Shown: positions 33,971-42,341, counted from the stretch's first letter. The stretch: 64,000 bases of DNA from Rhodovulum adriaticum (GCF_004345735.1 NZ_SLXL01000001.1:567876-631875); one strand, 5' to 3'. The notes: a model not told the origin generated them from the letters alone. Numbers and translations: made by a program.

Positions 33971-34690
33971 TCATTTGGGGCCAAGGGTGCGAATGGCCTG
34001 GCGGATGCGGTCGTCTTCCTTTTCGACCAGATCCTGCCCGGCGGAATAGGCGCGCTGGACCTCGATCATGCGGGCGATCTGGGTCATCGGGTCGACGTTG
34101 GACTGTTCCAGAACGCCCTGCACCAGTTGCCCGCCCTCCACCGGCAGGGGGGCGCCGCCGGGATCGAACAGCGCGCTGCCCGCCCGCGTCATCTGCGCGG
34201 GGTCGGCGGGGGCATACAGGCCGATACGGGTCAGCGGCCGGCCGTCCGCCGACAATGTGCCATCGGTGGCCAGCGCCACGACATGCGCGTCGGGCGGAAC
34301 GAAGACCGGCGCGCCGCCCGCGTCCAGCAGGCGGTGCCCGTCGGGGCTGACCAGTTCGCCCACCGCGTTGGGGGTAAAGCTGCCCGCCCGCGTCAGGCGG
34401 GGACCGTCCGGCGTGTCCAGCAAAAAGAAGCCCGTCCCCTGGATCGCGAAATCGAACTGGCCGCCGGTGCGGGCCAGCGGCGCCTGGGACAGGTCCACGT
34501 TACGCACGATGGCGTGGCCCATCGACAGGCCGCCGCCGCCGTTGCCCAGCCGCGCGACATGTTCGGCAAAAACCAGCCCCTCGGCCCGATAGCCGGTGGT
34601 GGCGGCGTTGGCGATGTTCTGGGCGATGGTGTCCATTTCGCGCATCAGGCCGGTCTGGCGGGCAAGGGCGGCGTAGGCGGCGACCTCCAT
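33971..34690 (-). CDS. flgF: Flagellar proximal rod protein FlgF
   Basis: Proximal rod subunit. 239 residues. Start EVAAYAALARQTGLMREMDTIAQNIANAATTGYR (in parts), the FDFAIQGTGFFLL segment, and the C-terminal IARMIEVQRAYSAGQDLVEKE signature identify it. One base separates it from fliQ upstream. Confidence 0.93.
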   Translation of the reverse strand: MEVAAYAALARQTGLMREMDTIAQNIANAATTGYRAEGLVFAEHVARLGNGGGGLSMGHAIVRNVDLSQAPLARTGGQFDFAIQGTGFFLLDTPDGPRLTRAGSFTPNAVGELVSPDGHRLLDAGGAPVFVPPDAHVVALATDGTLSADGRPLTRIGLYAPADPAQMTRAGSALFDPGGAPLPVEGGQLVQGVLEQSNVDPMTQIARMIEVQRAYSAGQDLVEKEDDRIRQAIRTLGPK

Positions 34691-34691
34691 C

Positions 34692-34958
34692 TCAGGCCCC
34701 CGCGATCAGCGGCACGATCCGGCCGGTGAAAAAGGCGGTCAGCGTGCCACTCATGAAGGTCATGGACATCCAGAACACCGCCAGCATCGCGGCCAGCTTG
34801 GGCACGAAGGTCAGTGTCATTTCCTGGACCGAGGTCAACGCCTGCAACAGGCCGATGGCAACGCCGGTGACCAGCGCGGCGGTCAGCATCGGCAGGGAAA
34901 TCACCATCGCGATCCACAGCCCCTGCCGCAGGGTATCGTGAAAGATCAGCTCATCCAT
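34692..34958 (-). CDS. fliQ: Flagellar export gate protein FliQ
   Basis: Small inner-membrane subunit of the FliPQR export gate. 88 residues with two membrane helices (GLWIAMVISLPMLTAALVTG and LAAMLAVFWMSMTFMSGTLT) and the conserved GLLQALTSVQEMTLTFVPKL loop. Placed between fliE and flgF in the rod operon. Confidence 0.95.
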   Translation of the reverse strand: MDELIFHDTLRQGLWIAMVISLPMLTAALVTGVAIGLLQALTSVQEMTLTFVPKLAAMLAVFWMSMTFMSGTLTAFFTGRIVPLIAGA

Positions 34959-34961
34959 CGA

Positions 34962-35252
34962 TCACACCGGCATGCGCAGGATTTCCTGGTAGGCCTCGAC
35001 CACCTTGTCGCGGATGGTCACGGCCGTTTCGACCGCCAGTTCGGTCTGCGCCAATGCCTGTACCAGCGCATGGGGGTCGGCGCCCCCGGTCATGGCGGCC
35101 ATCGCCGTGGTTTCGCCCTGGCGGATCGTGGCGTCCAGCCCGCCGGCCAGCCGGGCAAATCCGGCCTCGGCCCCGGTGGGCTGCGGTTCGGGGCGGGTCG
35201 CGGGGCGCGCCCCGGCATACCCCTGCAGGGCAAGGGCGGTGTCGATGCTCAT
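34962..35252 (-). CDS. fliE: Flagellar hook-basal body protein FliE
   Basis: Joins the MS ring/export gate to the rod. 96 residues; the C-terminal half has the family pattern DPHALVQALAQTELAVETAVTIRDKVVEAYQEILRMPV (in parts). It is 12 bp after flgC and 3 bp before fliQ. Confidence 0.93.
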   Translation of the reverse strand: MSIDTALALQGYAGARPATRPEPQPTGAEAGFARLAGGLDATIRQGETTAMAAMTGGADPHALVQALAQTELAVETAVTIRDKVVEAYQEILRMPV

Positions 35253-35264
35253 CCGGTCAACTCC

Positions 35265-35657
35265 TTATCGGCGCAACAGGTCCAGCAGGCCGCGGGACAT
35301 CTGCCGCGCCTGGTCGAACATTTTCAGGTTCGCCTCGTAGCTGCGCTGTGCCTCGCGCGCGTCGGCGATCTCGATCATCAGGTTGACGTTGGACCCCTGG
35401 TAATGGCCGGTTTCGTCGGCCAGCGGGTGCGCGGGGTCATAGACCTGTTCCGGCGCGGTGGGGTCCAGCAGGGCCGGGCCGGTGCGTGGCGCGCCCGATG
35501 GGCCGTCCAGCCCGGTGGCGGGTTCGAACCGGGTCAGCTTGCGGTGATAGCCGGGCGTATCCGCGTTGGCGATGTTTTCGGACACATGGCGCAGGCGCGC
35601 GGCCTGGGCGCGCAGGCCGCTGGCCGAAAGGGTCAGGCTGTCGGCAAGATCGGTCAT
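35265..35657 (-). CDS. flgC: Flagellar proximal rod protein FlgC
   Basis: Proximal rod subunit. 130 residues. N-terminal SLTLSASGLRAQAARLRHVSENIANADTPGYHRK (in parts) and C-terminal NVNLMIEIADAREAQRSYEANLKMFD (in parts) are the rod signatures. Nine bp after flgB. Confidence 0.95.
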   Translation of the reverse strand: MTDLADSLTLSASGLRAQAARLRHVSENIANADTPGYHRKLTRFEPATGLDGPSGAPRTGPALLDPTAPEQVYDPAHPLADETGHYQGSNVNLMIEIADAREAQRSYEANLKMFDQARQMSRGLLDLLRR

Positions 35658-35666
35658 TGCATCCTC

Positions 35667-36044
35667 TTATCTCGGGCGGCCCAGGCTGGTGCGCAGCACC
35701 CCCAGGGCAGTGCGGTAGACGGCAAGGGACAGGTCATGGGCGCGCATTGTGTCGGCGGCGCGCAGCATCTCCTCGGGCAGGGAAACGGTGTTGCCGTTGG
35801 GATCGGCGGGGCCATCGACGGCCTGGATGCGCAGGGCGAGGGCGCTGCCCGCGCCGCCGATATGGCCCGACCGCGTGGTGCGCAGGGCCAGCGTATCTGG
35901 GGCGTTGTAGCTGTCGGCGAAGGGGGCCAGATCCTGCGCGCGATAGCCCGGCGTGTCGGCATTGGCGACATTGCGGGCGATGACGGTCTGGCGCGCCCCG
36001 GCATGCCGGGACAGCGCGTGCGCCATATGCAGGATCTCGGTCAT
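35667..36044 (-). CDS. flgB: Flagellar proximal rod protein FlgB
   Basis: Proximal rod subunit, first gene of the long minus-strand rod operon. 125 residues, with HAGARQTVIARNVANADTPGYRAQDLAPFAD near the start (in parts). It is divergent from fliI with 83 bp between them; a CtrA-like site lies in that gap. Confidence 0.93.
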   Translation of the reverse strand: MTEILHMAHALSRHAGARQTVIARNVANADTPGYRAQDLAPFADSYNAPDTLALRTTRSGHIGGAGSALALRIQAVDGPADPNGNTVSLPEEMLRAADTMRAHDLSLAVYRTALGVLRTSLGRPR

Positions 36045-36063
36045 CGGGGCTTCTCCCTCGGTT

Positions 36064-36078
36064 TCAACCTCTGCTTAA
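36064..36078. promoter_or_regulatory. CtrA-like site between flgB and fliI
   Basis: TCAA-N7-TTAA, one mismatch to consensus, 49 bp before fliI and 19 bp from flgB. Confidence 0.45.
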
Positions 36079-36127
36079 GAGCGATTCCTTTAGAAACCGT
36101 AAGGCATGACCCGGAGCGGAGCCTTGG

Positions 36128-37672
36128 ATGACCCATGACCCTTTCACCCCGCTACGCGCGCGCCTTGCGGCGCTGAGGCCGGTGCGCCCCATCGGCCATG
36201 TGGTGGCTGCGGGCGGCGGAACGCTGCGCGTGGCCGGGCTGTCGGGCTATGCGGGGTTGGGCGATCTGGTAGAGATTCGGCACGGCCCCGGTACCCGCCG
36301 TATCGGTGAGGTTCTGGCCCTGGCCGAGGGGACGGTCAGCGTGCTGCCCGACGGCACGCCAGAGGGGCTGTCGGTGGGCGATCGCGTGGCCCTGCTGGGA
36401 CCGGGGGAAATCGCCCCCGATGCGTCCTGGCTTGGCCGGGTGGTCGACCCGTTTGGCCAGCCGCTGGACGGCCGCCCGCTGATGCCCGGCACGGTGCCCC
36501 GTCCGCTGCGTGCGGCCCCGCCGCCCGCGGCCCGGCGGCGCGGGTTGGGGCCACGATTGGCCACGGGGCTGGCGGCCTTTGACACGCTGCTGCCCATCGT
36601 GCGGGGTCAGCGGATGGGCCTCTTCGCTGGGTCGGGCGTTGGCAAGTCCACGCTGCTGGGTCAGCTTGCCCGCGGGCTGGAGGCCGATGTCGCCGTGATC
36701 GCCCTGATCGGCGAGCGGGGGCGCGAGCTGGGCGAATTCGTGGCTGATGTGCTGGGGCCCGCGGGGATGGCGCGGGCGGTGGTGGTCGCTGCGACCTCGG
36801 ACCAGTCGCCGCTGGTGCGCCGCCGCGCGGCCTGGGCGGCGATGGCGGTGGCCGAACATTTCCGCGACGCCGGGCAGCATGTCCTGTTCCTGGCCGATTC
36901 AGTGACCCGCTTTGCAGAGGCGCACCGCGAACTGGCCCTGGCCGCAGGCGAACCCGCCGCGCTGCGGGGTTATCCGCCCTCTACCGCGCAGGCGATCATG
37001 GCGCTGGCCGAACGGGCCGGGCCGGGGGCGGGCGCTGCGGGGGACATCACGGCGGTATTCTCGGTGCTGGTGGCCGGCTCCGACATGGAGGAACCCGTTG
37101 CCGATATCCTGCGCGGTGTGCTGGATGGGCACGTGGTGCTGGACCGGCGGATCGCGGAACGGGGGCGGTTCCCGGCGGTGGATCTGCTGCGCTCGGTCTC
37201 GCGCAGCCTGCCGCGTGCGGCCAGCGGGGCGGAAAACCTGTTGATTACGCGCGCGCGGCAATTGCTGGGTGCCTATGACCAGGCCGAGTTGATGATCCAG
37301 GCGGGCCTTTATGCCGAGGGCAGCGATTCCCGGATCGACGATGCCATCCGGGCCTGGCCGGCGCTGGATAGCTTTCTGGGTGAAACCGCGCCGGGGGGCG
37401 TCGCGGGCAGCTTTGCCCGGTTGCGCGAGGTTCTGGACGGTGGGGCCGCAGATGGGGTGCCCGATCCGGATGCAAAACCTGCCCTAGGCGGCCAGGCCCC
37501 GGCCGCAATGGATGGGGCGGGTCAGGGCGTGCAGGCGGATCCGGCGATTCCTTGGCGCGGGACAGCATCAGCGCCCGGCCAAGCGGGGCTGTCGCCGGGG
37601 GGCGCACCGGCGGCCGATCTGACAGCGGCTGCGGGTGGTCCCCCGCCGGTGCAGGCCGGATCCGCCGTCTGA
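36128..37672 (+). CDS. fliI: Flagellum-specific ATPase FliI with extended C-terminus
   Basis: Export ATPase at the base of the flagellar secretion system. 514 residues. Walker A is GSGVGKST at 168-175, followed by ALIGERGRELGEFV, the Walker B region VLFLADSVTRFAEAHRELALAAGEPA (in parts), and GYPPSTAQAIMALAERAG. The conserved protein ends near residue 440 (SFARLREVLDGG). The last 70 residues are a low-complexity Ala/Gly/Pro tail not found in typical FliI of about 440 residues. Monocistronic: convergent with flbT. Confidence 0.93.
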   Translation: MTHDPFTPLRARLAALRPVRPIGHVVAAGGGTLRVAGLSGYAGLGDLVEIRHGPGTRRIGEVLALAEGTVSVLPDGTPEGLSVGDRVALLGPGEIAPDASWLGRVVDPFGQPLDGRPLMPGTVPRPLRAAPPPAARRRGLGPRLATGLAAFDTLLPIVRGQRMGLFAGSGVGKSTLLGQLARGLEADVAVIALIGERGRELGEFVADVLGPAGMARAVVVAATSDQSPLVRRRAAWAAMAVAEHFRDAGQHVLFLADSVTRFAEAHRELALAAGEPAALRGYPPSTAQAIMALAERAGPGAGAAGDITAVFSVLVAGSDMEEPVADILRGVLDGHVVLDRRIAERGRFPAVDLLRSVSRSLPRAASGAENLLITRARQLLGAYDQAELMIQAGLYAEGSDSRIDDAIRAWPALDSFLGETAPGGVAGSFARLREVLDGGAADGVPDPDAKPALGGQAPAAMDGAGQGVQADPAIPWRGTASAPGQAGLSPGGAPAADLTAAAGGPPPVQAGSAV

Positions 37673-37982
37673 GCCGGTGACCGTGTTCCGCCACCGCGCG
37701 TTTGGTGCGCGTCCGGCCCATCGTGCGGCGGGATATTAAGGGGCAGTCCCGGAGGGGATCACCGCCCGGCGCGGGGCCCCGCCGCCCGCGTCAGGTCGGC
37801 GATGCGGCGCGCTGGCGCGGCAGGCTGGCGTTACGGGCGTGCCCCGGCGGGTTCGTGCCCCGGTCGCACGGGCCAGTATTCCCGGGGCCTAATGCCTGCG
37901 CAACGCGCGGCGCCGATCTAGCCCCACGGCTGCATGCGCCCGCCTTCCGCAGGCAGCCCGCCGGCGCACCAAGGGGCGGGCG
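37673..37982. other. GC-rich intergenic region between fliI and flbT
   Basis: 310 bases between convergent genes. No convincing coding frame. It contains several GC-rich inverted repeats, such as CGGGGCCCCG near 37775 and a GC-rich hairpin near 37974-38000 that runs into the flbT stop. These may end transcription from both sides, although no T-run follows. Confidence 0.4.
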
Positions 37983-38390
37983 CTATGCGCCGCCCGCTCC
38001 GGCCAACAGCCGCTCTTCCCGTGGCAACAGGGCGCGCAGGGCCTTCAGCGCCTGGTAGTACTGGCCGTCCAGTACCGCCCGGCTGGCCGTGGCAAGGCGC
38101 AGGTGGCTGTCGGGATCCGTCAGCGCCTGGCTAAGCTGTTCGATACCGCGCAGCAATTGCGGCCGGGCCCGATCCGGTGGCGCGTCGCCGGAAAGAACCA
38201 GTTGCGCGATATAGCAGACCCGGCGGACCGGGGTCGTCACCTCCTCGGGGTGGATCGCGTCGCGCAGCCGCAGGATATTGGCGTTGGGTGTCAGGATCGA
38301 CAGGCGCGCCCGCCGGTCACCGTTTTCCACCACGGCGCCGTTGACCAGCACCCGTTCGCCGGGGCCCAGTTTCAGGACAAGGCCGCTCAT
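37983..38390 (-). CDS. flbT: Flagellin mRNA regulator FlbT
   Basis: Post-transcriptional repressor of flagellin synthesis in Caulobacter and relatives, acting on the flagellin mRNA 5' leader. 135 residues with LVLKLGPGERVLVNGAVVENGDRRARLSI at the start (in parts) and VRRVCYIAQLVLSGD in the middle. It overlaps the flaF stop as ATGA and ends the fliC-flaF-flbT run. Confidence 0.9.
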   Translation of the reverse strand: MSGLVLKLGPGERVLVNGAVVENGDRRARLSILTPNANILRLRDAIHPEEVTTPVRRVCYIAQLVLSGDAPPDRARPQLLRGIEQLSQALTDPDSHLRLATASRAVLDGQYYQALKALRALLPREERLLAGAGGA

Positions 38391-38767
38391 CGCGGGATCT
38401 CCGCCCCGGAGAGGCCCCGCATGATCGCGGTGTTCACCTCGATCAGGGGCGCAGCATCGGCGGTGCGGGCCAGCACTTTGGCGGTGTGCTGGTCGGTGAA
38501 TTCGAAAAGATAGAACAGGCGGGCGCGCAAGGTGTCGGGCAACCCGTTCGCGGGGTCCGCGACATCCATTGCCAACACGCGCCAGAGTTTTCGGTTCTGG
38601 TCGAGCGCGGCGGCCAGCGCGGGAAAGTCGACCGGGTCTGTGGCGGCGGCCTCTTTCAGCCTGGCGGTGATCCGGGTGAAGGCCGCGTATTCGGTGGCCC
38701 GCGGGCTGCGCATATGGGCCTGGTTCGGGGCGGAATAGGCGGTCTGGGCCATGTGCAGGGCGTTCAT
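38387..38767 (-). CDS. flaF: Flagellin synthesis regulator FlaF
   Basis: Small cytoplasmic protein needed for flagellin synthesis or secretion in alphaproteobacteria, acting with FlbT. 126 residues with RATEYAAFTRITARLKEA, the conserved LDQNRKLWRVLAMDVADPANGLPD (in parts) and LFYLFEFTDQHTAKVL. It follows fliC after 65 bp that include a stable hairpin. Confidence 0.92.
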   Translation of the reverse strand: MNALHMAQTAYSAPNQAHMRSPRATEYAAFTRITARLKEAAATDPVDFPALAAALDQNRKLWRVLAMDVADPANGLPDTLRARLFYLFEFTDQHTAKVLARTADAAPLIEVNTAIMRGLSGAEIPR

Positions 38768-38801
38768 CTACGGCTCCGTTCCTGAGGGCGGGCAGGTGTG
38801 G

Positions 38802-38827
38802 CGGGCCGAGGGTGGTGCCCCGGCCCG
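38802..38827 (-). other. Hairpin after the fliC stop codon
   Basis: CGGGCCG and CGGCCCG (7 bp) flank a 12-base loop, beginning 6 bases after the fliC stop. There is no T-run, so it may protect the fliC mRNA 3' end or only partly stop transcription before flaF. Confidence 0.45.
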
Positions 38828-38832
38828 TTCCC

Positions 38833-40098
38833 TTAGCGGAAGAGCGACAGGATCGTCTGCGGCGCGGAATTCGCGATCGACAGCGCCTGAACGCCCAGCT
38901 GTTGCTGTACCTGCAGCGATTGCAGCCGCGCGGCGGTTTCTTCCATGTTGGCATCAACAAGCGAGCCGATACCGGCCTTGAACGTGTCGATCTGGGTCGA
39001 GATGAAATCGCTCTGGATCTCAATCCGGCGGGCACTGGTGCCAAAGGAGGCCTGTGCCCCGACAGAGGTCTGCATCAGCCCCTCGATCGCGCTCAGCGCG
39101 GCCTCTGCGCCCTCTTTGGTGGATACGTCGACCTGCGACAGCAGTTCCAGCCCGCCGCCGATCGTGCCGCCGGTTTCGCCGGCATCGGCCTCGGAAATGG
39201 CTGACCCGTCATCGGCGACGGCGGCACCGCTGTTGTTCTCGGCGGTGATCTGGCCATTGCTGTTCACCGCGAAGGTAAAGTCGGTGTTGCCTGCCGCCTC
39301 GGCGGTGAAGCTCAGCCGGTTCGCCATTTGCTGGGCGACATCCTTTATCGTGTCGCCATCGCGCGCGACATAGACGATATCGCTGCTGCCCGCGTTATAG
39401 GTGGATCCGCTGGCGATGACGAAGGATCGCCCGGCCTCTACGCTGCCGGTCGCGCCGGACCCGGAACTGGCGGTGAAGGTGGCAATGGCTGCCGTGTCCC
39501 CATCGGCGTGGTTGGTCGAACTGAAATCGGTACCCGCGTTGGTATCGGCCTCGGACCCGGCATCGGCAGCCGCGCCCTGGCCCAGATCCTGCTTGCCGAC
39601 CGTGATGTTCTTGGTCGACACCGTCCCGTCCGACGCCCGGTCCAGCGAGGCCAGGATATCGACGCTGCCCGATCCGGCGGTCTTGGAGGTGTTGCTGAGC
39701 AGGTTCAGCCCGTTGAACTGCGCCGCGCCGACGATCCCGCCAATCTGTTCGCGCAGCGAGGCGATCTCGCTTTGCAGCTTGTCACGGTCGACGTTCGATT
39801 CGTTGGCCGAGATGATCTTGCCCTTGATCTCTTGCAGCAGTTCGCCGGTCTGTTCCGCGGCGTTCATGGCGACGCCCATCGTCGACTGCCCCAACGCCAG
39901 CGATTCAGAGATCGCGGTAAAGCCGGTAACATCGGACTCCATCACCTTGGCAATGGCAAAGACGGCGGCGTTGTCCTTGGCCGACGAAATCGACTTGCCG
40001 GTCGAAATCTCGTCCTGGGTCTTGGACAGGTTGCTGTTGATGCTTTTCAACGTTTGCAGCGCGACCGTGGCGCTGGAGTTCGTGAGAATGCTGGACAT
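38833..40098 (-). CDS. fliC: Flagellin
   Basis: Filament subunit. 421 residues. The N-terminal D0/D1 helices read SSILTNSSATVALQTLKSIN, then GKSISSAKDNAAVFAIAKVME; the C-terminal one reads LQSLQVQQQLGVQALSIANSAPQTILSLF (in parts). The middle (residues 160-310) is a variable, Ser/Ala/Asp-rich outer domain. ATG 40098 follows GGAAGG. A leader of roughly 150 bases with two hairpins separates it from a CtrA-like site. It is the only flagellin gene in the window. Confidence 0.95.
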   Translation of the reverse strand: MSSILTNSSATVALQTLKSINSNLSKTQDEISTGKSISSAKDNAAVFAIAKVMESDVTGFTAISESLALGQSTMGVAMNAAEQTGELLQEIKGKIISANESNVDRDKLQSEIASLREQIGGIVGAAQFNGLNLLSNTSKTAGSGSVDILASLDRASDGTVSTKNITVGKQDLGQGAAADAGSEADTNAGTDFSSTNHADGDTAAIATFTASSGSGATGSVEAGRSFVIASGSTYNAGSSDIVYVARDGDTIKDVAQQMANRLSFTAEAAGNTDFTFAVNSNGQITAENNSGAAVADDGSAISEADAGETGGTIGGGLELLSQVDVSTKEGAEAALSAIEGLMQTSVGAQASFGTSARRIEIQSDFISTQIDTFKAGIGSLVDANMEETAARLQSLQVQQQLGVQALSIANSAPQTILSLFR

Positions 40099-40120
40099 AG
40101 GGTCCGTCCTTCCTGTGAAG

Positions 40121-40158
40121 GGCGCTTTGCGCCGTTGAGTGCGCCCCCCGGCGGGGGC
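40121..40158 (-). promoter_or_regulatory. Two hairpins in the flagellin mRNA leader
   Basis: GGCGC-TTT-GCGCC (40121-40133) lies directly before the fliC ribosome site. A second 6-bp stem with a four-base loop (40143-40158, GCCCCC/GGGGGC) lies just upstream. In Caulobacter FlbT acts on the flagellin leader, so these are candidate control structures; this is inference. Confidence 0.4.
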
Positions 40159-40251
40159 TTTGCGGCGGTCTTCTGACCCCTGCGGGAATCGGGTGTTCCG
40201 TTTCCGCGCCGCCCGGTGGGCCGGACGCGGGACCACCCTTGCCCAGGCCGG

Positions 40252-40266
40252 TTAAGAGGTGGTGAA
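40252..40266. promoter_or_regulatory. CtrA-like site upstream of fliC
   Basis: On the minus strand TTCA-N7-TTAA, one mismatch to consensus, 153 bp before the fliC start, between flgN and fliC. Confidence 0.45.
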
Positions 40267-40305
40267 GCGACCCCCGCCCGAAACGCCGCATTTGAAGCAA
40301 TTTCC

Positions 40306-40641
40306 TCAGGCCCGGCGGATCGGTGCCCCGGGTGCCCCGCTCAGCGCCAGGCGCTGGCCGTCGCTGCCATAGGTGCGCAGGGGATGCCCCGCGCGCAGAT
40401 CGGCCAGGTGCAGCGCGGCGGCGGCCAGGCCATTGCGCAGCCCCTGCAACAGGCGGGCATTGCGGTCGGCGGCTGCGCGCAGGCGCGCGCGGCATTCGGG
40501 ATCGGGGCGGGGCGCGCGCGGCAGTTCCGCGGTTATGCGCGTCTTTTCGTCGGCCAGACGGGCCAACGCATCGAAATCCGCGCGGGTCAGGGCCCGGCGT
40601 TCCCGCTCCAGCAGGTCCAGCAGGGCGTCAGCGGGGCTCAT
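40306..40641 (-). CDS. FlgN-like flagellar chaperone
   Basis: 111 residues, mainly helical, with LLERERRALTRADFDALARLADEKTRITAEL at the start (in parts) and RNARLLQGLRNGLAAA. The pattern fits FlgN, the export chaperone of FlgK and FlgL. It overlaps flgJ by 14 bp on the same strand. The family is poorly conserved, so part of the support is position. Confidence 0.68.
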   Translation of the reverse strand: MSPADALLDLLERERRALTRADFDALARLADEKTRITAELPRAPRPDPECRARLRAAADRNARLLQGLRNGLAAAALHLADLRAGHPLRTYGSDGQRLALSGAPGAPIRRA

Positions 40642-40900
40642 CGATCCGGGCCTTCATCGCTTCGAACAGGGCCTCTGCCAGGCCGATGCCGCCTTGCCGG
40701 GTCATCGCGGCGGCGTGTTCCTGCCGCAGGAAAGAGGCGAACTGAGCCTCGCCCGCGCCGCCGCCGAACGCGCCGGGCGCGGCATCCAGGCCCGCGGCGT
40801 CCAGCATTTCAGCCAGGAACAACGTTTCCATCTGACGCGCCGCGGCGCGCAGGGCGGCGTCGGGCGGTCGCGGGGATGGGGCAGTTGGCGGGGTGATCAT
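40628..40900 (-). CDS. flgJ: Rod-binding protein FlgJ (short form)
   Basis: 90 residues matching only the rod-binding N-terminal domain of FlgJ: LRAAARQMETLFLAEMLDAAG and EAQFASFLRQEHAAAMTRQGGIGLAEALFEAM (in parts). The muramidase domain of enterobacterial FlgJ is absent, as is common in alphaproteobacteria. Start ATG 40900 was chosen by the family pattern; the frame is open far upstream on the opposite strand of fliK. Divergent from fliK. Confidence 0.85.
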   Translation of the reverse strand: MITPPTAPSPRPPDAALRAAARQMETLFLAEMLDAAGLDAAPGAFGGGAGEAQFASFLRQEHAAAMTRQGGIGLAEALFEAMKARIDEPR

Positions 40901-40946
40901 GGCGGCTCCTCTGGTTGGGCGGTTTTCCCGGTATGGCGCGGGTCCG

Positions 40947-40961
40947 GTAAAGGATCCGTAA
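40947..40961. promoter_or_regulatory. Weak CtrA-like site between flgJ and fliK
   Basis: GTAA-N7-GTAA, two mismatches to consensus. It ends 44 bp before fliK and 46 bp from the flgJ start, the same spacing as the better sites in this cluster. Confidence 0.35.
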
Positions 40962-41005
40962 CCCCGCCTGTCCCAGAGTTCCGACCCGAGAGGAAAGGCG
41001 AATCG

Positions 41006-42328
41006 ATGAGCGACCCCATAGCCATGCCTGTTGCGCCCCCGTGCCAGGGATCGCGCCGCCCGGTGCCGCCCCAGGATGCGTCGGGTCCGCCGCCCGTGTT
41101 CCGGGTCGCGACAGGGGCGGCGCCCCGGGCATCGGGTGATCGCCCCCCCGCGCGGGAGGATGCGACCGCCACCGATCAGGTTGCGGCGGCCGGGTCTACG
41201 GACGCCGCCCCGCCCTGGCCCGTAGTGGTGCCCGTGGATGGGGGTGCCATGGCACGGGGCGGGTTGCCCGCCCGCCCGCATGCGCCTGTGGCCGGTGCGC
41301 CGACAGCCGGGGTCAGGACGGTTGCGGGGGGTGCGAGGAATGGCCCCCCGTTGGCGGATGGGGGGCGTGCTGTTGAGGTCGCCGGGGGTGGGCAGGATGC
41401 GGCATCGGGCCAGCGCGGCGGTGGCGGTGCCGCGTCCGGTGCACCCGTCCCTGTCGCCCCTACAGCGCCGCCAAGGCAGATGGTTGCCGGGGGCGCCGGT
41501 GCCGTGCGCGGCGATGCGGTGACGGGGCAACAGGGGGGCGCCGTGCCGCGGGGCGGGGCGCCGGGCGGGCCGGATAGCATGATAACGGCGGCCCCCGTAT
41601 CGACACATGGGGGCAAGGTGGCTGGTTCCGCCGATCCGGTCATGCAGGAAACCGCCCGCGTCAGTCGATCGCCGACGCCACAGGCGGCAATCGCGCCGGG
41701 GCCTGCCCTGTCGCCGCCGCCCACCGCGATGGCGCGGACCGATCAGCCTGTGCCAGGCGCTACGCAGGCGGGTGCCCCGGCGACCCCGGCCGGGGTGGAC
41801 AGCTTGGCAGAGTCGTTGACACCGACGCCCCCGGATGGGGGCGATGCGCCGCTTGCGCCCGTGGCCGGAACGCCACCCGCCCCTTTGGCGGAGGGCCCGG
41901 CGATGCGCAGCCCTGCAGCCCCGCCACACCCCCATGGCGAGGCCGCCGCGCGCCAGGTCGCAGAGGCGATGCAGACCCCGCCCCGCGATGGCCGCATCGA
42001 ACTGGCGCTGGAACCGGCAGAGCTGGGGCGCGTGCGCCTGACCCTCACAGCGGCCGAGCAGGCAATGACGGTGGTTCTGTCCGCGGACCGGCCCGAAACG
42101 CTGGAACTGATGCGGCGCCACGGCGAGATGCTGGCAGGCGCCCTGCGCGCGGCGGGGTATGAGGGCGTTTCACTGGATTTTGCGGGCGGTGGGACCGGGC
42201 GGCAGGCCGCTGACCCCGCGCCGGCCCTGCCCGAAAACGCGCCCTGCCCGCACGCCCCCGACGGGGATTGCACGGCGCCGCCCGCGGCGCCGTCCCGACC
42301 GGGCCAATCACTCGATCTGAGGGTCTAG
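41006..42328 (+). CDS. fliK: Hook-length control protein FliK
   Basis: Secreted ruler that measures the hook and signals FlhB to switch substrates. 440 residues. The first 310 are a Pro/Ala/Gly-rich unstructured region, usual for FliK rulers. The C-terminal Flg_hook domain reads GRIELALEPAELGRVRLTLTAAEQAMTVVLSADRPETLELMRRHGEML (in parts) and AAGYEGVSLDF. The ATG at 41006 follows AGAGGAAAGG. Followed by flgD after 13 bp. Confidence 0.9.
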   Translation: MSDPIAMPVAPPCQGSRRPVPPQDASGPPPVFRVATGAAPRASGDRPPAREDATATDQVAAAGSTDAAPPWPVVVPVDGGAMARGGLPARPHAPVAGAPTAGVRTVAGGARNGPPLADGGRAVEVAGGGQDAASGQRGGGGAASGAPVPVAPTAPPRQMVAGGAGAVRGDAVTGQQGGAVPRGGAPGGPDSMITAAPVSTHGGKVAGSADPVMQETARVSRSPTPQAAIAPGPALSPPPTAMARTDQPVPGATQAGAPATPAGVDSLAESLTPTPPDGGDAPLAPVAGTPPAPLAEGPAMRSPAAPPHPHGEAAARQVAEAMQTPPRDGRIELALEPAELGRVRLTLTAAEQAMTVVLSADRPETLELMRRHGEMLAGALRAAGYEGVSLDFAGGGTGRQAADPAPALPENAPCPHAPDGDCTAPPAAPSRPGQSLDLRV

Positions 42329-42341
42329 GAAAGGACACCCG

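Noticed and set aside
37740-37980. CRISPR or tandem repeat in the GC-rich fliI-flbT gap
   Set aside because: The apparent repeats (CGTGCCCCGG twice) are short and irregular, with no unit of constant spacing.
37702-38058. Plus-strand frame in the fliI-flbT gap
   Set aside because: GC-rich, Arg/Pro-rich translation without pattern, and it runs into flbT on the other strand.
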